Below, piece by piece: positions 1 through 6,917 of a stretch of 17,027 bases of DNA (position 1 is the first letter of the stretch; every line of letters starts with the position of its first letter). Both the position numbers and the translations under genes were made by a program. Location of the stretch: positions 1 to 17,027 of the forward strand of contig JAFAGX010000243.1 in the NCBI GenBank assembly GCA_019237515.1, in the 5' to 3' direction. This DNA is from Acidobacteriaceae bacterium. GTDB lineage: Bacteria; Acidobacteriota; Terriglobia; Terriglobales; SbA1. The notes beneath the pieces are model-generated. The model worked only from the letters and a program-made list of their open reading frames with translations. It had not been told where the DNA came from and did not search any database.

Positions 1-1
1 C

Positions 2-829
2 GGCATCGATCCAGCCGGTTATGAAGTGAAACAACTCTGGTACACCTCGAAGGACGGCACCAAAGTCCCGATGTTTGTATGCCACAAAAAAGGCTTGGTG
101 CTTGATGGCAAGAATCCCACGCTGCTGACCGGCTATGGCGGTTTCAATGTCAGCATGACACCGGAATTTCGTGGTAGCCGATTCATGTGGCTGGAACACG
201 GCGGCGTTTTCGCGCTCGCCAACCTCCGCGGTGGATCCGAGTTCGGCGAAGATTGGCACCGCGCCGGGATGCTGGACAAGAAGCAGAATGTCTTTGACGA
301 TTTCATCGCTGCTGCCGAGTACCTGGTTGCTCAAAAATTTACAGACAAAGATCATCTCGCGATCACAGGCGGATCAAACGGTGGTCTGCTCATGGGTGCG
401 GCCTTGACGCAGCGTCCGGATTTGTTTAAAGCCGTGGTTTGCCAGGTCCCGTTGCTCGACATGTTGCGCTATCAGAATTTCCAGATTGCGAAGCTCTGGA
501 TTCCCGAATACGGTTCAGCCGATGACGCCAAGCAATTCGAATGGTTGTATGCGTACTCGCCGTATCACCACGTGAAACCGGGAACCGAATACCCGTCTAT
601 CCTCTTCATGACCGCCGACACCGATACGCGCGTTGATCCCATGCACGCCAAGAAAATGGCCGCGCTACTCCAGGCAAAGGCTGCAAATGGAAAAAGCTCC
701 CAGCGCCCCATCTTGCTGCGAATTGAAACCAAAGCTGGACACGGCGCGGGTAAGCCGATCACCAAACAGGTAGAAGAAAGCACCGACATGTTTTCTTTTC
801 TGTTCTGGCAATTAGGTGTGAAGGAGTAG
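2..829 (+). CDS. Prolyl oligopeptidase (S9A family), C-terminal part
   Basis: The reading frame is already open at the first bases of the window, so the N-terminal propeller domain and true start lie upstream; the Met at 26 is internal. What is present is nearly the whole alpha/beta-hydrolase catalytic domain of a serine peptidase that cleaves short peptides after proline. Numbering from the Met at 26, the nucleophile is Ser117 in GGSNGG, the acid is probably Asp200 in DTRVDP, and the base is His239 in KAGHGAGKP; order and spacing match the family. The GYGGF and LANLRGGSEFGE stretches are also typical. No signal peptide can be judged because the start is missing. The gene converges on the pqqB-type gene, with 11 bases between the stop codons. 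Family assignment is secure; substrate and location (cytoplasm or periplasm) are not known. Confidence 0.95.
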   Translation, partial: GIDPAGYEVKQLWYTSKDGTKVPMFVCHKKGLVLDGKNPTLLTGYGGFNVSMTPEFRGSRFMWLEHGGVFALANLRGGSEFGEDWHRAGMLDKKQNVFDDFIAAAEYLVAQKFTDKDHLAITGGSNGGLLMGAALTQRPDLFKAVVCQVPLLDMLRYQNFQIAKLWIPEYGSADDAKQFEWLYAYSPYHHVKPGTEYPSILFMTADTDTRVDPMHAKKMAALLQAKAANGKSSQRPILLRIETKAGHGAGKPITKQVEESTDMFSFLFWQLGVKE

Positions 830-840
830 CGGCTTAGTAT

Positions 841-1767
841 TCAGATTTCAAAGCGCATTCCGTCTGCTGCGATTTCCCAGCCAGCATCACGCACCCGGCG
901 ATATTCCGGGCCCGATTCGTTCAGCATGGGATTCGTGTTGTTGATATGGATGTAGACTTTTCGCGGATGCCGCAGGCCAGCAAGCATTTGTAAACTGCCC
1001 TCCGGTCCTGAAACCGGCACATGCCCCATTTCGCGTGCAGTTGGACCGCTGCCCTTCACGCGACGAAGTTCGTCATCGCTCCAGAAAGTCCCATCGAAGA
1101 AGAACAGGTCTGCCGATTTCAGTTGCTGAAGTAACTCGTGGTTTAGTGCCGAAATTGTAGGAAGGTAGGCGATCGTGCGCTGCGACGATTGCAGGATCAC
1201 TCCGACCTGAGCTTCCTCTGGTCGCAGAGTTTTTGCCCGGTCAGGCCCGATGTAATCTGGGTAGTGCCCCCCTAAATCAAAAAGCGTGGCGCGAATTCCA
1301 GACTCATTGCCCTGGGAGTCGAGCAGCGGAAAGCTTTGCTCGGCCTTGATCTCTGTCCACGAAACTTGGTTTGAAATCCGGTTCAGCACCCTGAAAATCG
1401 AATTATCTCTTCGAAGGATGCATGCGACTGACGGCGTGCAATAGATTTGAAACGGCTGAAACTCGCGAAGCGTTAACAGACCGGCGACTTGATCTACATC
1501 AGCCCCGGTCACCAGCACGCCGGCAATAGGAGAATGGCGCTGACCTTCGCGCGGATGGAGAAAAGATGATGACTCGATCTGCAGGCGCAGATCTGGAGAG
1601 GCGTTGAGCAAAAACCACGAACGGGAATCGTAACTTACGGCGAGTTGAGTTTGTGTGCGGGCGGTTCCTGAAAACGTTCCGGCCCGCATATCTCGGCAGT
1701 TTTCGCAGTTACAATTCCACTGCGGAAAACCGCCCCCTGCGGCAGAACCCAGAATTTCTAAGCGCAC
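841..1767 (-). CDS. pqqB: PqqB-like protein (PQQ biosynthesis, metallo-beta-lactamase fold)
   Basis: A 308-residue protein of normal PqqB length. Hallmarks seen are LGSAAGGGFPQWNCNC at residues 6-21 with the CNCENC cysteines (19, 21, 24), the AVSYD and LLNASPDLR strands, TGADVDQVAGLLTLRE near 87-102 where other metallo-beta-lactamase proteins carry the HxHxDH site, LGGHYPDY, FFFDGTFW, and HINNTNPML at 274-282. PqqB acts in pyrroloquinoline quinone synthesis and is reported to hydroxylate the tyrosine of the PqqA-derived precursor; the cofactor serves periplasmic dehydrogenases. The start is GTG at 1767, chosen because a stop codon lies two codons upstream and the homology begins at once; I see no Shine-Dalgarno. 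No pqqA, C, D or E is nearby, so the gene is an orphan here and could serve a scattered PQQ pathway or another hydroxylation. Confidence 0.92.
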   Translation of the reverse strand: MRLEILGSAAGGGFPQWNCNCENCRDMRAGTFSGTARTQTQLAVSYDSRSWFLLNASPDLRLQIESSSFLHPREGQRHSPIAGVLVTGADVDQVAGLLTLREFQPFQIYCTPSVACILRRDNSIFRVLNRISNQVSWTEIKAEQSFPLLDSQGNESGIRATLFDLGGHYPDYIGPDRAKTLRPEEAQVGVILQSSQRTIAYLPTISALNHELLQQLKSADLFFFDGTFWSDDELRRVKGSGPTAREMGHVPVSGPEGSLQMLAGLRHPRKVYIHINNTNPMLNESGPEYRRVRDAGWEIAADGMRFEI

Positions 1768-1850
1768 AAATTACATCGATGCACTGACGTAGGAATTAAT
1801 CTCGCAATTCAGCGTGACTTCCTCAAACTGCGGTGTGCTCCACTGCATAA

Positions 1851-1890
1851 AATCTCACCCCTTGGGATATGAACTTCAGGGGCTTAGATT
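1851..1890. repeat. Imperfect inverted repeat in the divergent intergenic region
   Basis: AATCT (1851-1855) and CCCCT (1858-1862) are mirrored by AGGGG (1878-1882) and AGATT (1886-1890). Two five-base stems are separated by a small internal loop (CA against CTT) and a 15-base terminal loop. It lies between the divergent pqqB-type gene and the 64-residue protein gene, so it could be an operator or the leader structure of a longer transcript. No run of T follows, so it is not a classical terminator. The rest of 1768-2006 shows only the putative promoter before 2007. Confidence 0.35.
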
Positions 1891-1979
1891 ACCACAATCC
1901 AGACATGGTTTTCTGCCAAAATCACTTGATTCTGGGGCGTTTCGCTAGAGAAGTTCGTCCATGAGAGATTGTCCTTTAG

Positions 1980-2000
1980 TTTGGTTAATTTGGTTATGCT
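1980..2000 (+). promoter_or_regulatory. Putative promoter with tandem TTTGGTTA repeats, leaderless layout
   Basis: TATGCT at 1995-2000 can serve as a -10 element and ends six bases before the ATG at 2007, so transcription would begin at or next to the start codon. No Shine-Dalgarno is present. TTGTCC at 1969-1974 resembles a -35 but the 20-base spacer is too long. Two copies of TTTGGTTA (1980-1987 and 1989-1996) with nine-base period overlap the promoter and could bind a regulator. This is inference from sequence only. Confidence 0.35.
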
Positions 2001-2006
2001 CAGTGG

Positions 2007-2201
2007 ATGGCCAATCCCAAGTCTTCGCAAACCCCACCTGCGACAGGACTTTGTGCGCACTGTGAACATGCCGCCTGGATCAAATCAGATCGTGGCTCGG
2101 TGTTCTTGCGTTGCCAACTGGCTCTAACTGACAGTCGATTTCCCAAGTACCCCAGGCTTCCCGTCCTTACCTGTTCCGGCTACAAACAACGACAGACCTG
2201 A
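2007..2201 (+). CDS. Conserved small four-cysteine protein, function unknown
   Basis: A 64-residue protein with Cys16-x2-Cys19, Cys36 and Cys56, which could hold a zinc or other metal in a small ribbon fold. The stretches IKSDRGSVFLRC and DSRFPKYPRLPVLTC look strongly constrained; I recognise this layout from short hypothetical proteins in Acidobacteriota and some Proteobacteria, but cannot name a function. There is no signal peptide or membrane segment, so it is probably cytoplasmic. The start is ATG at 2007; a TATGCT box six bases upstream and no Shine-Dalgarno suggest a leaderless message. The stop lies only five bases from the stop of the convergent DUF4097 gene. A minus-strand frame over 1884-2069 crosses its start, but lacks any family feature and I consider this one real. 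Confidence 0.8.
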   Translation: MANPKSSQTPPATGLCAHCEHAAWIKSDRGSVFLRCQLALTDSRFPKYPRLPVLTCSGYKQRQT

Positions 2202-2206
2202 CCGAC

Positions 2207-3004
2207 TTAGGACTTATCAATCCGGATCGACCCGTCCCCGGTGTGAATGCTGAGCAGATTGCCGCCCCCATTCAACTTCCCACGGATGTTCTTTTCACTC
2301 AGAGTCCCTTCCACGGTCAGCGGGAAGCTGACAGTGATATGTCCATCTCCCGTTCGCAGTTCCACATCGGCAGCTAAATTCTCCGGTAACTGCAACGTGA
2401 CACTTCCATCTCCGCTACGCAGACTCCAGTTCGAGGTGACGACAGAACCTTGCAAAGCACGCGCTTCGATACGACCGTCACCCGTGTGCAGGTCGAGGGC
2501 ATCGAATCTCCCGCTGGCCGAAATGCGGCCGTCGCTGGTGTGCGCATGCAGCGTTCCCTCGACGGAGTTGATCGCTTCGTGTCCGTCGCCGCTTTCCAGT
2601 TCCATATTGCCTTTGAAATTGGAGAGGGCGATCGCGCCATCGCCGGTTCGCAAATTTACCGACCCCTCGCGTGGCACATGGATGTTGACGTCGACGCGGT
2701 AGCTAGTGAGGCCTCCGAAACTGATGCCGATGTGGTGCGGGTATCGTAGCTCAATCTCCACGCTGTCGCCGTTCTGGTGTTCGGAAATCGTGATTCCTCC
2801 ATTGCCAATCTTGTAGTGGCTGCTGGTGACATGAACATCAATCGTGTTCTTATCCCAGGTGTCCACGTTCAGATTGGCGTCTGAGGTCTGCACCCGCAGA
2901 TCAGGTTTTCCGGTTATTGTGTAAGTCTTGGACCACTCGTCAGCATGCGCGAGAGGAGTCAGGCCGAGATACAATCCCAACAAGGCGAACGCAAAACGAC
3001 GCAT
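2207..3004 (-). CDS. Exported DUF4097-type beta-solenoid protein
   Basis: A 265-residue protein with an N-terminal signal peptide (basic MRR, hydrophobic core to about residue 18, likely cleavage after AHA at 21), so it acts in the periplasm or at the cell surface. The rest is beta-rich and carries a regular T/S-G-D-G (or TSDG) turn at residues 120, 138, 156, 174, 197, 218 and 255; the first four are exactly 18 residues apart, as expected for successive coils of a right-handed solenoid. This is the pattern of the DUF4097 family (putative adhesin-like), whose role is not established. The start is supported by an AGGAG Shine-Dalgarno about seven bases before ATG. It stands alone: convergent with the four-cysteine protein and divergent from the MscS gene. 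Confidence 0.85.
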   Translation of the reverse strand: MRRFAFALLGLYLGLTPLAHADEWSKTYTITGKPDLRVQTSDANLNVDTWDKNTIDVHVTSSHYKIGNGGITISEHQNGDSVEIELRYPHHIGISFGGLTSYRVDVNIHVPREGSVNLRTGDGAIALSNFKGNMELESGDGHEAINSVEGTLHAHTSDGRISASGRFDALDLHTGDGRIEARALQGSVVTSNWSLRSGDGSVTLQLPENLAADVELRTGDGHITVSFPLTVEGTLSEKNIRGKLNGGGNLLSIHTGDGSIRIDKS

Positions 3005-3197
3005 AAGCTGCTCCTGGGGGGCGGAGACATACAGCGCCCACTGTTTGGACGATGGTACGCACCCGGCGTCAACTTAGTTCCGTTCAAAGTTAAGATCTGC
3101 CAAAGCCTCGAAGAGGAACAGAAGGTTTGCGCCCCGTCCCGCTTGCCCGGCAAGAATGGATTAGACTACACAGCACTTGATGCTAAGAACCGGCCAT

Positions 3198-5183
3198 ATG
3201 TCAAAACTCCGGAACAGGCGCGCCCCTGCAATTTGGCTTACTGTGGCTTTTTCGACCGCATTGACCTGCGTACGCTTGTTAGCCCAAGCACCGAATCCTG
3301 CCGACCAGGACCGCTCGCGTGAACCAAGTCAAACAGAACAGACCACGCAAGCCTCGCCCAATACGCTGCCTCCGCTGCAAATCGATTCTGCGGCTGTGCT
3401 GCGCCACCTCAACGAAATCATCAGTTGGTATCGCCGGGCGACCACCGGGATCTCCTCTGTTGGGCTTCCCACCGATGCCATTTATCAGGACAACATCCAG
3501 CGTGTCGGCGCTGAAGTTGTTCGTCTGGCATTCGAGTCGGCAAGAGCCGAAGCAGCGCTGATAATCGCCCAACAAAAATCCACAGGCAGCGCCAGTCCGC
3601 AGGCTGAAACGACGCAGCAGCAGAACTTGGTCCAATTGCAGGCCAGAACTACCGCTCAGATCGAGCAACTACAGTCCCAGCTGGAAAAAATCAACGGAGA
3701 GATTTCCCGCGCGACGCCATCCCGACGCATGGCACTGATCTCGCAACGAGATGCAATCCAAAGCCAATTAGACCTCCAGAAAGCGTTGCTCGATGCTGTG
3801 CAGAAAATGGCCTCTTTCGTCCAGACCAATGGTGAAGTCGGAGGAGGACTGGAAGGCAGTATCAACGAACTCGCCAGGTCAGTGCCCGAAGTACTCGGCT
3901 CGACTGCCAACCCTGCAAAGACAACGAATGCCGCAACTCCGGCGAAACCAGCTCTAGCCAACACTGGCGGGCTGATCAGCGAGGCTATGACGCTGTACGA
4001 CTACATGGCAGCGGTCCACCAGATCAATCAAGTGATCGATCAAACGAACTACATTAGCGGTTTGGTCGATCATTTGCGCACTCCATTGCGGGATGCTGTA
4101 AGGTCCGCTATTCAGCAAAGCCAGCAAATCGCTAGTCAGCCTCCGGCAAATAATGCTCGCCAACTCCAAACTGAAAAACAAACGTTCCAGCAAGTAACCG
4201 ATCGCTTCAAAGGCCTTTCCGGCGCACTGCTCCCGCTGAGCCAGGAAATGATCGTGCTGAATGACAGCAAGGCCAACCTGGACGAATGGCGGGGCTCAAT
4301 CACGCGCGAATCCAGATACGTCCTTCGATCGGTTCTGCTCCGTGCAGTCGGGATTATCCTCGCGCTCGCTCTAGTGCTGTTGATATCTGAGATGTGGCGG
4401 CGGATCACCTTTCGCTACATCGGAGATCCGCGCCGTCGACGCCAATTCCTGGTACTACGGCGCGTGGTCATTGGCGCCCTTGTCGTTTTCGTTCTGGTAT
4501 TTGGATTCGTCAGTGAATTCAGTTCGCTTGCAACCTTTGCTGGATTTATTACGGCGGGCGTCGCCGTGGCATTACAGGCTCTTCTGCTTTCGGTTGCTGC
4601 CTATTTCTTCATCATTGGCCGATATGGCATCCGAGTTGGCGATCGCATCAGCGTCGCTGGTATCACCGGCGACGTGGTCGATATTGGCCTGGTGCGGATG
4701 TACCTGATGGAACTCGCCGGCACAGGAGTCGATTTCTATCCCACCGGGCGCCTCGTCGTGGTTTCGAATTCGGTTCTCTTCCAGGCCGGCACGCCTTTGT
4801 TCAAGCAAATCCCGGGAACCGAATATACCTGGCACGAGGTCGTGGTCACGGTCGCCCCGAACGGCAACCACAAGGCCGCCCAGGAGAAGTTGGTATCGGC
4901 AGTCAATGACGTTTACTCGCAATACCGGCCGGAAATCGAGCGCCAGCATAGGGGAATCGAGCGCCGCATGGACATCCAGATTTCGGCGCCACATCCTGAA
5001 GCACGCCTGCAATTCGCCGATGCTGGACTGGAACTCTTGGTGCGCTATCCGGTCGAGATCCGAAGAGCGCCCGACATTGATGAGAAGGTGACGAGAAAAG
5101 TTCTTGAACTCGTCGAAACCGACTCGACGGTAAAGACAGCGCTTTCGAGCAATCCGAAAATCCGTTCCGCGATCCGGGGCTGA
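3198..5183 (+). CDS. Mechanosensitive ion channel of the MscS family, large N-terminal domain
   Basis: With the start chosen at ATG 3198 (MSKLRNRR) the protein has 661 residues; ATG at 3177 or 3180 would add six or seven without a better ribosome site. Residues about 8-30 form a signal peptide. A long periplasmic part follows, rich in Gln and Ala with coiled-coil segments near 135-208. Three membrane segments lie near 379-397, 423-440 and 445-475. The last is the pore-lining helix running into the MscS beta domain (residues about 476-530, with GIRVGDRISV, GITGDVVDIGLV and VVVSNSVLF), then the mixed alpha/beta C-terminal domain. Such channels open under membrane tension and release solutes on osmotic downshock. 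E. coli MscS has 286 residues; this one resembles the larger MscK/YbdG-like architectures in having an added N-terminal domain. The gene is a single transcription unit; 3142-3154 upstream holds the small palindrome CTTGCC-C-GGCAAG. Confidence 0.9.
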   Translation: MSKLRNRRAPAIWLTVAFSTALTCVRLLAQAPNPADQDRSREPSQTEQTTQASPNTLPPLQIDSAAVLRHLNEIISWYRRATTGISSVGLPTDAIYQDNIQRVGAEVVRLAFESARAEAALIIAQQKSTGSASPQAETTQQQNLVQLQARTTAQIEQLQSQLEKINGEISRATPSRRMALISQRDAIQSQLDLQKALLDAVQKMASFVQTNGEVGGGLEGSINELARSVPEVLGSTANPAKTTNAATPAKPALANTGGLISEAMTLYDYMAAVHQINQVIDQTNYISGLVDHLRTPLRDAVRSAIQQSQQIASQPPANNARQLQTEKQTFQQVTDRFKGLSGALLPLSQEMIVLNDSKANLDEWRGSITRESRYVLRSVLLRAVGIILALALVLLISEMWRRITFRYIGDPRRRRQFLVLRRVVIGALVVFVLVFGFVSEFSSLATFAGFITAGVAVALQALLLSVAAYFFIIGRYGIRVGDRISVAGITGDVVDIGLVRMYLMELAGTGVDFYPTGRLVVVSNSVLFQAGTPLFKQIPGTEYTWHEVVVTVAPNGNHKAAQEKLVSAVNDVYSQYRPEIERQHRGIERRMDIQISAPHPEARLQFADAGLELLVRYPVEIRRAPDIDEKVTRKVLELVETDSTVKTALSSNPKIRSAIRG

Positions 5184-5254
5184 AGCCATTCCTGATTCCG
5201 TCCTCTCTCGTCTCGGCCCGCACCGGTTCAATGAAAATTGGGGCGGCGCGGGGC

Positions 5255-5260
5255 TACAAT
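5255..5260 (+). promoter_or_regulatory. Putative -10 box (TACAAT), leaderless layout
   Basis: TACAAT matches the sigma-70 -10 consensus at five of six bases and ends seven bases before the ATG at 5268, so the transcript would start at or near the start codon. The best -35 match is ATGAAA at 5231-5236 with an 18-base spacer (four of six). No Shine-Dalgarno precedes the gene. It would drive the small membrane protein, miaA and the 50-residue protein. Confidence 0.5.
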
Positions 5261-5267
5261 ATGCGAT

Positions 5268-5435
5268 ATGGGCGCAGCCGCTCCAAAAAAGCAGCCCGTT
5301 CGTACGCCGCCAGAGCGGCATCCAATTCCTGAAATCTATACAGTCGAGACTACGGGCGTTCTCGTCATCGCCGCCATCGTTCTGATTCTTACCCTCGTTC
5401 GCTATTGGCACCACATTCCCTGGGGCGCACGCTGA
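5268..5435 (+). CDS. Small single-pass membrane protein upstream of miaA
   Basis: A 55-residue protein with a basic, proline-rich N-terminus (MGAAAPKKQP), one clear membrane helix (about residues 28-46, TGVLVIAAIVLILTLVRYW) and a short tail ending HHIPWGAR. I do not recognise a named family. The start ATG at 5268 is preferred over TTG at 5238 because the TACAAT box lies between them. Its TGA ends at 5435, one base before the GTG of miaA at 5437, so translation of the two is probably coupled; the tight spacing is the strongest sign that the frame is real. The charge pattern suggests the N-terminus faces the cytoplasm. Confidence 0.7.
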   Translation: MGAAAPKKQPVRTPPERHPIPEIYTVETTGVLVIAAIVLILTLVRYWHHIPWGAR

Positions 5436-5436
5436 A

Positions 5437-6420
5437 GTGGGCGGTGAGCCGCTGCTGGTTGCAATCCTGGGACCTACTGGAAGCGGCAAAACTGCGTTGT
5501 CGCTGCTCTTGGCTGAGCACTTTCACGGCGAAATCGTGAATTGTGACTCTGTCGCCATGTATCGCGAATTCGAAATCGGCACAGCCAAACCAACCCGAAC
5601 CGAACGCGCCCGAATTCCTCACCATCTTCTAGATTTCGTCGAGCCCACCGGCTACATGACCGCCGGTGAATATGCGCGTATTGCGCGCCAGGTGATCCGT
5701 GATATTAGTTCGCGTGGTAATTTGCCCATCGTCGTTGGCGGCACGGGCCTTTACCTTCGTGCCTTGCTGAACGGTTTATTTCCCGGCCCACAGCGCTCCG
5801 CCGCGTTGCGAGAAAGACTCCGCCAGCGGACAGCCGAAAAGGGGTCGACTTACGTTCATCGTCTCCTGAAGCGATTGGATCCGGATTCCGCGCAGAAGAT
5901 CCATTCAAATGACGTTCCGAAAATTGTTCGTGCGATCGAGGTATGCCTGGCTTCGAGGCAGAAGATGTCCACGATGTGGCAACAGGGCCGTGAGCCCTTG
6001 CGTGGATTTGACGTTTTGCTGATCGGTCTCAATCCGGATCGCGGAGCTCTCTACGACCGAATAAACAAGCGGGCAGCCCAAATGTTTGATAACGGTCTGG
6101 GGGACGAAACGAAGAAGCTGTGGGAACGTTACGGTGACACAGCTCAACCCCTCGGCTCACTTGGTTACAAGCAAGCGAAGCAATTCATCCATGGCCAACT
6201 TGATCGCACTGCGGCAATTGCCGCTGCCCAGCAGGCACACCGGAATTATGCCAAGCGCCAGCTGACGTGGTTTCGCCGTGAGCCAGATGTGATTTGGTTG
6301 CAGGGCTTCGGGGATGAACCCAGCATTCAGACACTCGCGGTTGGGCTCCTGAGAAGACAAACCAGAGAGCTGGGTTCCGGCATCGAAGAACCGGAGTCAA
6401 AGCATGATTCGAAAACTTAA
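5437..6420 (+). CDS. miaA: tRNA dimethylallyltransferase MiaA
   Basis: A 327-residue enzyme that transfers dimethylallyl from DMAPP to N6 of A37 next to the anticodon in tRNAs reading UNN codons; acts in the cytoplasm, and the product is the substrate for MiaB where present. Seen: the P-loop GPTGSGKT at residues 12-19, NCDSVAMYREFEIGTAKPT near 36-54 (catalytic Asp and substrate site), VVGGTGLYLRALLNG, the catalytic-core Arg of VRAIEVCLASR, LGYKQ in the C-terminal part, and the YAKRQLTWFR signature. Length is slightly above the usual 300-316 because of a charged C-terminal tail. The start is GTG at 5437, directly after the preceding stop; homology begins at VAILGPTG. Its last 17 bases also encode the beginning of the 50-residue gene in another frame. 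Confidence 0.97.
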   Translation: MGGEPLLVAILGPTGSGKTALSLLLAEHFHGEIVNCDSVAMYREFEIGTAKPTRTERARIPHHLLDFVEPTGYMTAGEYARIARQVIRDISSRGNLPIVVGGTGLYLRALLNGLFPGPQRSAALRERLRQRTAEKGSTYVHRLLKRLDPDSAQKIHSNDVPKIVRAIEVCLASRQKMSTMWQQGREPLRGFDVLLIGLNPDRGALYDRINKRAAQMFDNGLGDETKKLWERYGDTAQPLGSLGYKQAKQFIHGQLDRTAAIAAAQQAHRNYAKRQLTWFRREPDVIWLQGFGDEPSIQTLAVGLLRRQTRELGSGIEEPESKHDSKT

Positions 6421-6556
6421 GTCTGGAGAGTACCGGCTATATTCTCGCAAGAAGAATGCCAAGACAGGCAAACGGCGTAATCTCGGCACATTCCGCACGC
6501 GCCAAAAGGCTGAGGCCCACGAACGCGCGGTGCAGTATTTCAAAAGAGGCGGCTAA
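6404..6556 (+). CDS. Conserved 50-residue basic protein overlapping the end of miaA
   Basis: A short frame not normally caught by gene finders with a 60-residue cutoff. It starts at ATG 6404 inside miaA (17-base overlap, different frame) with a GGAG ribosome site seven bases upstream, and ends at TAA 6554-6556. The product begins MIRKLKSGEYRLYSRKK and ends ERAVQYFKRGG; 17 of 50 residues are Lys or Arg. The pattern GEYRLYSRKKNAKTGKRRNLGTF, split here as strand-turn-strand, followed by TRQKAEAHERAVQYF as a helix, resembles the small N-terminal arm-binding domain of tyrosine integrases (three strands and a helix, also called AP2-like). As a free-standing protein I recognise similar sequences in many bacteria, without known function. 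Nucleic-acid binding is an inference from charge and fold. Confidence 0.8.
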   Translation: MIRKLKSGEYRLYSRKKNAKTGKRRNLGTFRTRQKAEAHERAVQYFKRGG

Positions 6557-6614
6557 CTCGCCGTCATTATCGTCCGGCAAATCGCGATCTTCCATTAGTC
6601 CCGATCCGCTGCGC

Positions 6615-6818
6615 TCATCTGCCCGCAAGCAGACAGAGGAACAGCAGGCCTGCCAGCACAAGTGCCATGATGCTGTTCGTACGTACGGTTCGATACGTAC
6701 ATGGCCACGGAAACATCAGAACGTCAAATACCGGAGCCAGCTTTTCTGGCCAGAATAAGCCTGCAAGTCCAAAGGCCAGCGCCAGGTCCACAACAAAAGA
6801 CACCCCAACTCTGTGCAT
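6615..6818 (-). CDS. Possible small two-helix membrane protein
   Basis: A 67-residue frame with ATG at 6818 (a GTG one codon earlier at 6821 is also possible). It has two hydrophobic segments, about residues 5-22 (VGVSFVVDLALAFGLAGLF) and 50-66 (IMALVLAGLLFLCLLAG), joined by a loop with PEKLAPVFDVLMFPWP. The layout looks like a genuine membrane protein rather than a chance frame, but I know no family and the ribosome site is poor. It would be convergent with the miaA transcript. The remainder of 6557-6917 shows no other gene; a hairpin CTGCC-GGCAG near 6870-6888 lacks a T run. Confidence 0.45.
   Translation of the reverse strand: MHRVGVSFVVDLALAFGLAGLFWPEKLAPVFDVLMFPWPCTYRTVRTNSIMALVLAGLLFLCLLAGR
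6679..6700. repeat. Perfect inverted repeat GTACGTA/TACGTAC
   Basis: GTACGTA (6679-6685) and TACGTAC (6694-6700) form a seven-base perfect stem around an eight-base loop. It lies inside the possible small membrane protein gene at 6615-6818, where it encodes part of the loop between the helices. It could be an operator-like site if that frame is not a gene. No T run follows on either strand. Confidence 0.4.
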
Positions 6819-6917
6819 CACGCAACCCCAAAAGGAGGATATTGGCGGTGGAAAGCTGTGCAGACAGTCTGCCCTGTTCAGGCAGGAGCGTCAATCAGAA
6901 AAGTGGTCGGACCTTAG

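Noticed and set aside
1884..2069. A 61-residue minus-strand frame.
   Set aside because: It overlaps the start of the four-cysteine gene, shows no family feature and an implausible composition.
4572..5489. A 305-residue minus-strand frame antisense to the MscS gene.
   Set aside because: It mirrors codons of mscS, the small membrane gene and the miaA start; composition is that of an antisense shadow, and three supported genes cover it.
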